Origin: Sabethes cyaneus | Taxonomy: Eukaryota; Arthropoda; Insecta; Diptera; Culicidae | DNA length: 64,000 nt | Assembly (NCBI RefSeq): GCF_943734655.1 | Contig: NC_071354.1 | Span: forward strand, 73,599,338 to 73,663,337 | Direction of reading: 5' to 3' | In this document: positions 57,155 through 64,000 of the stretch, one piece after another | Layout of the letters: every line of letters begins with the position of its first letter | How positions within the stretch are numbered: the first letter of the stretch is position 1 | Program-made: the position numbers and the translations under genes | Notes under the pieces: model-generated | Seen by the model: the letters and a program-made list of their open reading frames with translations, nothing else | The model's database searches: none | What the model was told of the DNA's origin: nothing

Positions 57155-60080
57155 ATATGAAGTCTGCCAAAACAAAGTAAGTTCAGGCCGCAGGCGTCAC
57201 TTGCTAACCGTTAAATCACCAGCTTTTTAGCGGTGGACTCAGTCGAATTACTCAACAAAACATTTCGACTTTCATTGATTCATTACCTCTATTATATCTT
57301 TCGAAAAAAACATAGTCTTCCGACAAAAAAAAAGTACTTTAAGCACAGCTTAAACTGTCACTTGCATTTGCATGCATTGTTTTGTCTATGTTTGTTTTTC
57401 CGTATTAAATATACGCCAGAGCAATCAGAAATCTATACGGTTTGTGGTAATGACTCAAAGTTTCTTTAATACCAACCAAAAAAGAAATGTTAGATAAACT
57501 TTCTTGTTTTTAATCTTTTCGTGAAATTGCTTTTCCACTGGACCGAGCGTCAAATATAAAACATTTCTGCTACACGTACGGGAAAGTATATCTCGTCAAG
57601 TGCATATGCAAACTGCAAAACACACTTTTGAATACTCATCAAGGTTCGACGCACTTGAACACTGTGCCAAGCTATTCTGTAAAAAACTGTAACTCCAACC
57701 AAACCATTGAGCAGCATATGGGCCTTTCTTGTGCAGATGTCCAAACCGGCCCTTGAGCATCCCAAATCAGGTTTCCCTTCGCCAAGATCATCAACCTTTT
57801 TCCTGCCAGACAGATGTTCCATTTTAATTGTATACAACGCGCAAACTCCTAAAGCGACGAATGGCCTGCCTCAACCTGTCAATTTTTAAAGTTCATAATA
57901 TCTACTTTTAAGCGTTCATACATGGCAATCGTTCATTTTTGCAACAATCCCATGGTAAAAGTGCCAACGCACTGCCTATATCTTACCATCATCCTGCCTG
58001 AAGCGTATTGAGTAAAGTTTACTGACACGGAATGACTGAAAAAAACCGTCGTTCCTTTGTCTCGGTGGTCCGGTCTGGACAATGTTGGTGGGATTTTACC
58101 CCATATGTTCACGGTTTGTCTATCTGTGTTCAGCGCGTGACACCAACAACGTCCAAAAACCAAAATGTGTGAGTAAGAAGAGCACAGGAAGAACCGCCTG
58201 GGCGAAATGCTAAGACAGTGAAACATGTGTTGCGCGCGCTGCTGCTGCTGGTGCTGCTCGGTATGTGAATCGACATCGACAATACGCGCACTGCGAATGA
58301 GAGATGTTGGTTTTGATGATGTCCTTGAACTCGAACGTTTTTGAACGAGGCAATAGAATACGAAAAAAACGCTTCCCGCACACAGGGATGGTAACGCGAA
58401 GTTCAATGACGTGAACGTGGGTATCAGCACAGTTCAGGTGATCGTGGAACGCCTATTATGGCACACACAAGCACACGATCATAGGAAGGACTTCTAGGTA
58501 CAATGACTTCTCGAGTGAATACTGAATACCATGCTCCAACTAGTAATATGAAATCGACCTACAGCGAGTTCAATCACATTGCATAGTCAACTGAGGTAGT
58601 ACCCTAGTAGTAGCCTGATTGTATTGAAGTGACATAAATACGAGGAAAATTGTTTATATAGGACATTACTGCCAGCTGCAGACAGTTTGCATGTGCGAGA
58701 AGATGGAAAGTATTCAAATCACGTGTCTTTGCTTACTGCCCATGACACGTGAGAGATGGTTGACAATTTTATTGGCACAACGTGACGAGAAATGGAGTAG
58801 CCTAATATTATAAAGTAACCACAGCCAGGGTGGTTTCGCATTCCGACTCAGCGGAAATGGTATTTCTGTTCAATCGATTCCACTCGTTCATGGTTAAGCG
58901 TATAAACAATGGAGATGCAATTTTTTGCCTAATTTGGTATTGTAAGCATTCTGTGTAATTGGCATTAATAATGTGACCTTCACTGCTGCCACGGAAAAGT
59001 AGGTTAACTTAAGCAGTTGGTGGTAGGGGTTATTTCGTTACGACCATTTGGTAGACAACAAACAGATGTTGCTTGACTCTGAAGGTGCTAAAACATAGCA
59101 AATTCGACATCGCAGCTTGCCGTCTTCGTATTTCGTGCACGTGAGATCAAACAGCAGGTGGAGTTTTGTGAGTGCTAGTGAACGGCGGCTATTGCAGACA
59201 TTATAATAAAGAAACCGTTTAATTGCGGGCGGCACGGTGACCTTTACGCTCACGTTCAATCGCCGCATAAAAATTGCTTTATTTCCTTTAAATTACACGT
59301 CGTCAGCGTTCATTCGTTCGTTCGAAGTCACACACGTTTTATCGAATGTAAGACAATAAACGGAATGCATTTCTGTGTGCATACACGTGCAAAGCTGCTT
59401 TGTTCGTTTTTACAAGATAAAATTCGTTCAACTGCTTTCGCTGACATGGCGGACGTGTTCATTCTCAGATTACTTATATAGGTTTAAGTTCAAAATTATA
59501 AAAAAAACACTACAGCTTTGCTTGAAAGAAACAGGCCTTATGTCAACGGCACAATAAAATCTAAAATTTTACCCGAAACCGCATAATACATATATTATAA
59601 TATACTAGGTTAGTAACAAAACGGCGCACCTTTTCGACTCTAGACTGGTGTTTTTTATGCAGCAGCGCTAGATCTGATGGAAACCACAAAAAAAAACGAA
59701 ACCAGGGCATGTCACACATACACCAGTTTTTTGTGTGCTACTTGTCTTGCTCTCTAGAAGCTATTGGTAACATTTTTCGTTCGTCTTAAACTGGCTCAGT
59801 GGAAGACGAGAAGTTCTTGTAAAAGAATAACCTCGAATCTGGCGAAAACAGAGATGAACGTGTAGATAAAAATCGATATTCTCTAGAGTAACACACTTAA
59901 CAAATGATGTCATTTGCTCTCCCCGTGCACAGAAGGATGATCACAGGCAAGTAATACATACTGACAGGTATATAACTGTTTTCTTGAGACTGAAAATTAT
60001 ACACAAATTTCGATAATATAGTTGCAAATCATAAACTCATTTTTACACCGATTTGCATATCATAGAATTTATTCAATTTA
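57155..60080. other. No supported gene
   Basis: Includes a CTG-rich patch at 58240-58255 (minus-strand glutamine run in a 165-codon frame at 58430-57933 that lacks an ATG start and recognisable features). The frame near 57840-57660 on the minus strand was considered and not accepted. Confidence 0.35.
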
Positions 60081-60085
60081 CTGTA

Positions 60086-60584
60086 CAGGGATACCTCGAT
60101 ATAAGACAACCTCGTTATAAAACCTCGATATTAGACCAGCGGTTCCCAAATGGGGGTTCGCGAACCCCCAGGGGTACGCCAAAACTTTAGTTCGCTTCAG
60201 AATAGTATAGGGAAATCCGTCAGGGGGTACGCGAACCGAAAAAAGGTTGGGAGCCGCTGTATTAGACAATTCGATATAAGATAATTTTTACCTCGATATA
60301 AGACAAATTCCTTTGATATAGTAGGTAACGACACCTGAGCCAATTTTCCAATCCAAAAGCGGCGCCATAGAGATGTTCATTATTTCTAAATAATGCTAAA
60401 AATTGTAAAAAACTAATAGCTCAAACAATAATAAATAGTTTAAAAAACGTAAACACAGAACACAGAGCAAAATTGGCGAGTGCTAATGCAAAAATGCTAG
60501 AAAAAATTATGTTTCGATATAAAACAATTTCGATATAAGACAACTTTTTTAAAATATAAAATGTCTTATATCGAGGTATCCCTG
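60086..60584. mobile_element. 499-bp pogo-like MITE
   Basis: Both ends read cagggatacctcgatataag from the outside, with TA at 60084-60085 and 60585-60586. The tcgatataagaca motif recurs several times just inside each end. The sequence is typical of pogo/Tigger relatives. It contains a complete hAT-type MITE, so without that insertion its length is 368 bp. Confidence 0.9.
60137..60259. mobile_element. 123-bp hAT-type MITE nested in the pogo-like MITE
   Basis: The left end cagcggttcccaaatggggg and the complemented right end cagcggctcccaacc form imperfect terminal repeats. The 8-bp tattagac flanks both sides (60129-60136 and 60260-60267), the target duplication expected for hAT elements. Confidence 0.92.
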
Positions 60585-60910
60585 TATATCTCTTTAGCAC
60601 TTTATTAAGTTATATTGAACACTCGATTATACAATCAGGTAATCAAAATTATCAGCTTTTTCAATGCATGCAATGCTGCACAGAGTCGCATGTAATTGGA
60701 TGGTTTGTGTCCAGGCGAATAGAACGCTGTATGATTTTGTTTTTTCTACGAAATTGTGTGAATATTCGAAACATGTAACATGGACGACATGACACCGTCA
60801 ATATCAACGCAAGCGTAAAATAATGCCGGATCGTCCCGTAAATTACTTCGATTTAACTGAAATATGTAAAAACAACAACGAACTAACGTTGATGCCTTAA
60901 ATTTTTGGAG

Positions 60911-61390
60911 TAAGGCCATTGCAAATCATCAAAGTTTTTGTCACCCCCCACACCCCCCCACCCCCCTTGGAAATTGGCTTGAAAAATCAAACTGCAAAAA
61001 AAAAAATTTGTAGGACATGAGTTAAAATCAATTGTCTGTGGGCTCTACAGCCTTGAAACTTGAAAAATGAGTACGAGTTGAGTTAACGCTTCTAGCACGA
61101 AATAGAAATGGAAGTTCAAAAAGTGGAATTTCCGAAACTCGGCCAAAAAAATTTTCTTTCGTTTTTCTCTTTTTGTTCGTAGATTTTTGCATGAAACATA
61201 ACAACGTATTTATTAAAAGCAAGAATAGATTTGGTTTTCACGTTTAAACTTTAAGTAAAAATGCCTAAAATCCATTTTTTTTGCTCGATAAAAAAATTCT
61301 CTTTGTTTTTTTGACCACCCCCCCCCCCCCCCCCTTTAATGGCCCAACACCGGAGGGACAAAAACTTTTTTAAATATTTGTAATGGGCTA
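60911..61390. mobile_element. About 480-bp MITE, fuller copy of the 12.8-kb family
   Basis: The left end reads taaggccattgcaaatcatc and the complemented right end tagcccattacaaatattta; both then run into an aaagtttttgtc block and a C-rich tract. TA is at each edge. The first 175 bases match 12806-12990. The right arm contains an 18-base C run (61317-61335). Confidence 0.7.
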
Positions 61391-61399
61391 ACCTATATG

Positions 61400-62800
61400 T
61401 TCGCTAGGAATTAGAGAACAAGGGAGAGAGGTCCCGACGGGGTAGGATGGACCACATCGATTTAGATAGGAAATGCTAAAAAATTTACAAGATGCTTTGT
61501 TTATTATCCCATCTAGACACATTCGGGACCAGCTTAAAACAAATTTTTCGTTTGTTGTACCTTCGTGCGATCTAAGTTCAGCAGGGAGGTTGAAAAATGC
61601 CGAAATTTAAGGACGTCATACTTGACTCGTCCCTGTGAAACATTTCCTGATTCTGTTTAAAATTTCCTATAATAATCCCAGGTTTTAGGTCCTTCCAGGT
61701 TTTCAAGGAAAATGAAATTTTTATCACTAAAAAAAGGCTATTATTTGACAAATAAAACAAAAATTTTATAAGGTGAAACGCAGGTTTTCTGACATTTCTT
61801 TTGATTTTCGCACCGCCATGGAAAATTTTGTAAAAACTTATTACAACTAATATTTTTTCTGGCTGCCTGAGAAATGTTCCACAATGCTCCATTCAAAGGT
61901 TATAAATTTTTGAAATAGGCGATATCCAAGAAAATCGAAATATTTCGTTTGGAGTTTTGTGGAAAAGTCTACTAGGTACTTGGACTTTCATCCAAAAATC
62001 CACTAACTATGCCCACGTATATTTTATGAGAAATTTCATACGGCCAAACTGGGACCTTTCATAATGATCCGTACGGCCTGCGAACTAGTTTGAGGAATTA
62101 TGGAGGAGTTATAGGTTAAGTTTCTCAACGACAGAGTATCATGTAATACCTCGAGTATCATGTACTTTTTCGGCGAATGATAAATGGTGGTTATGCATGT
62201 ATTTCGGTATAAAAGCTGTAGTGAGTTCATAGTGAGATCTGATTTGGCCCACACCATGCCTGGGGCAAGGCCACCTATAACGTTAGCTAGAATGTCTTAC
62301 ATTTTTGGAAATAGGTTGCTAAAACGATCGCACACTATTTTAAAGAAACAATTTCCTTTCAGAACATCAAATTAGTTGAGGTTGAAAAAAGAGACATTGC
62401 ATGTGTTTATAATTGTTATCACTAAGTTGGAAAGCATATAGTTATCGTAAACATAACTAATGTTTCTCTGTATCATGAGTGCATGTAACCAAAAAATTAG
62501 GACACTCGATGTTGACAAATTGGACCAAATTCTAACTGTTTCATATTAAGAACTTTTAGTGCCAGAAACTGCCTTAAAAAAACTTTCAACTGTTCGTATC
62601 TTTTCGAGTTGCATGATCAAATTAGGCAGCAAACTGCTAATTAAGTCAAATACTAGCATATGTTTCAGATTTTATTTGTGCTGTAAACATTTTGGTCCAT
62701 CAGATACTATGGAATAAACAGAATTTCTGTTTACTCGCAATAAACGAGGAAATACTTGAACTGCCTAGCAGTCGAAAGTATATTAGTATCTATCGTGCGC
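61400..62800. other. No supported gene
   Basis: AT-rich sequence with no recognisable element ends, coding frames or RNA genes. Confidence 0.5.
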
Positions 62801-62850
62801 TGCTAGTTTACCATTTCCTGGTACACATACCTAAACGGAATGGTACTTAC

Positions 62851-62994
62851 TAAGCTTGGTGGCAGGCCGTGTTCGTCGGAATCAAAACGGCAGGGTTCGG
62901 TGCGGAAAACGTGTTTCTGTAAGTAATGCTTTAATGAACAGCAAAAACGCTGACGTTCTTCTGCGGTGGCCTGGTGGCAGTATATCATTTCCAT
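62851..62994 (-). CDS. Candidate first coding exon of an unrecognised gene
   Basis: The ATG at 62994 (context caccaATGG) opens 48 codons, beginning MEMIYCHQATAEERQRFCCS and ending RFDSDEHGLPPSL, that stop exactly at a consensus gtaagt donor (62850-62845). The exon ends between codons. A TATAAAA lies upstream on the same strand (63088-63082), which places transcription start near 63055 and gives a short leader. The third-position composition is higher in C and G than in the flanks. No family is recognised. Its phase would fit NAT1 coding exon 2 (also between codons), so an alternative NAT1 first exon is conceivable, but a separate gene is equally possible. Confidence 0.45.
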
Positions 62995-63081
62995 TGGTGT
63001 GGAACAAGCGCCGCCGCATCGCTTAACGACAGTATACTACTACCAGCGCGCACACCTAGAGCACCCACCCAGCACAGCTAG

Positions 63082-63088
63082 TTTTATA
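63082..63088 (-). promoter_or_regulatory. TATA box upstream of the 62.9-kb exon
   Basis: TATAAAA on the minus strand, 88 bases before the ATG. The surrounding 100 bases are CpG-richer than the neighbourhood, in keeping with a promoter. Confidence 0.4.
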
Positions 63089-63415
63089 CGATAATCAGCT
63101 GGCACAACTCCGTCCGACGTCAATCGCAGTTATAGCGGAAAGCTTTACGTACAAGTTTCGATATATAGCGGTATTGGTGAAAGAAGTGGTGGATTACTTG
63201 ATTGGTTGGGTTGTTGAGTACCTATTGTAAAAATCTACGTGTTTCCAGCCATTCGACGAGACTCAGCTTTTCCGATAAATTGGTAGGGATAACGAAGAGG
63301 ACACTCTCTTAAGGTGAAGGACGCCAATGACATTATGACACACGATTAATGTATTTGTATTTCATATTATCTGTCAAAGAATGAATATACACTACAAAAT
63401 CACGCTTCCAATCTT

Positions 63416-63464
63416 TTTATATATTTATATATTTATATATTTATATATTTTATATATTTATATG
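63416..63464. repeat. (TTTATATA)n low-complexity tract
   Basis: Six imperfect copies of tttatata in a row, visible directly. Confidence 0.9.
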
Positions 63465-63469
63465 AATTT

Positions 63470-64000
63470 ATTCCGTTTTTTTATCTGTAAATAGGACACA
63501 TTTCCGGCAATATATTATTCATTTTTGTACACGATTTTTGAACCTATTTTTTCCAGGCAAATATAGTGCATATCATACTACTAAGTCCGTATAAGTTACC
63601 GAATATTACCAACACTATACGACACCCAAGAAAACAGCCTAAGAGAAAGCGAAACTGGTTGAGAAAGCCTTAACCTGTAAGCAACCAAACCCGGCAACAA
63701 GTTCTAGGTCGTCTAGCGACCGTAACTTGGTGGTGTGGAAGGCTTTCAGCGAAAACTGGCACAGAAATGTGCAGAAGGCAAACACAAATGAGATTGCAAC
63801 GTAACTTGTGTGTGTATGTTTGTGTAAACGAAAGAAAAAAAAACTGTTAGCTAATCAGTGCCAGCGTTGGCACTGGCAAGTGAATCTATAGGCGCACACG
63901 TTCACAATCTCGCACGCACATTCAGCTAACAGATTAAATAGAAACTGAACAGAAACCTATTAACCTGTATAGGCTCGACTATAAAAAAAATTAAGCCGTT
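63470..64000. other. No supported gene
   Basis: Ordinary sequence up to the window edge, with a short inverted pair gccagcgttggcactggc near 63860 that looks incidental. Confidence 0.5.

Noticed and set aside
57660..57840. Minus-strand frame that looked like a small mitochondrial membrane protein (FGHLHKKGPYAAQWFGW)
   Set aside because: No start codon in that frame, no hydrophobic helix and no family match; the alternative frame with an ATG had no support either.
57933..58430. Minus-strand frame of 165 codons with a glutamine run
   Set aside because: It opens at a non-ATG codon and the Gln run comes from a CTG/CAG tract; no domain or splice context supports it.
1..64000. CRISPR array, tRNA, rRNA or riboswitch
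   Set aside because: The repeats present are transposon or minisatellite repeats without regular spacers. The only polymerase III box found belongs to a truncated SINE, and no complete cloverleaf was seen.

Overview
The window reads as an AT-rich dipteran chromosome, most likely from a mosquito. Two copies of the ITmD37E class of Tc1/mariner transposon, which is known from mosquitoes, support this. So do RTE-, jockey/CR1- and R1-like retrotransposon remains, Helitrons, many TA-flanked MITEs, short GT-AG introns and a NAT1/DAP5 orthologue with insect-like low-complexity regions. No bacterial or viral operon is present.

Only two genes can be read from end to end, both on the minus strand. (1) 48159-53061 is NAT1/DAP5 (eIF4G2), in five coding exons that join in frame to 1,216 codons. 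There is no in-frame AUG until residue 212, inside the MIF4G domain, so translation must start at a non-AUG codon, best a GUG at 53061 or 53055. (2) 40242-40451 is a 49-residue two-exon gene resembling TOM5, a small subunit of the mitochondrial outer-membrane translocase. Single candidate exons of unrecognised minus-strand genes lie at 62851-62994 (first coding exon with a TATA box), 34137-34313, 30709-30815, 22100-22196 and 10886-11118 (possible mitochondrial targeting peptide). They carry splice signals but could not be joined into one gene.

The rest is mostly transposon sediment. 2.7-9 kb: a foldback fragment, copia gag, an inverted RTE-like RT, then a second RTE-like element split by two ITmD37E transposons, then a Tc1 remnant. 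12.8-14.2 kb: a MITE copy, an R1-like tail and a Helitron end that is itself split by a 190-bp MITE. 14.36-18.99 kb: three head-to-tail non-autonomous Helitron units filled with about 150-bp subrepeats. 19.3 kb: a tRNA-derived SINE. 23.5-27.6 kb: a decayed RTE-like element and an opposing jockey-like fragment. 34.7-37.1 kb: an endonuclease fragment, a long-TIR MITE, a D37D-type mariner and another Helitron. 40.7-45.6 kb: four hairpin or TA-flanked MITEs and foldbacks, then two non-LTR elements, one split by a 946-bp foldback element with inverted minisatellite arms. 56.8 kb: a giant hairpin. 60.1 kb: a hAT MITE inside a pogo-like MITE. 60.9 kb: a second copy of the 12.8-kb MITE family.

The intervening stretches show no gene, RNA gene or CRISPR array that I can support. 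The main interest is the obligate non-AUG start of NAT1, the very small TOM5-like gene, and the layered insertions whose target duplications and restored reading frames give a relative history.
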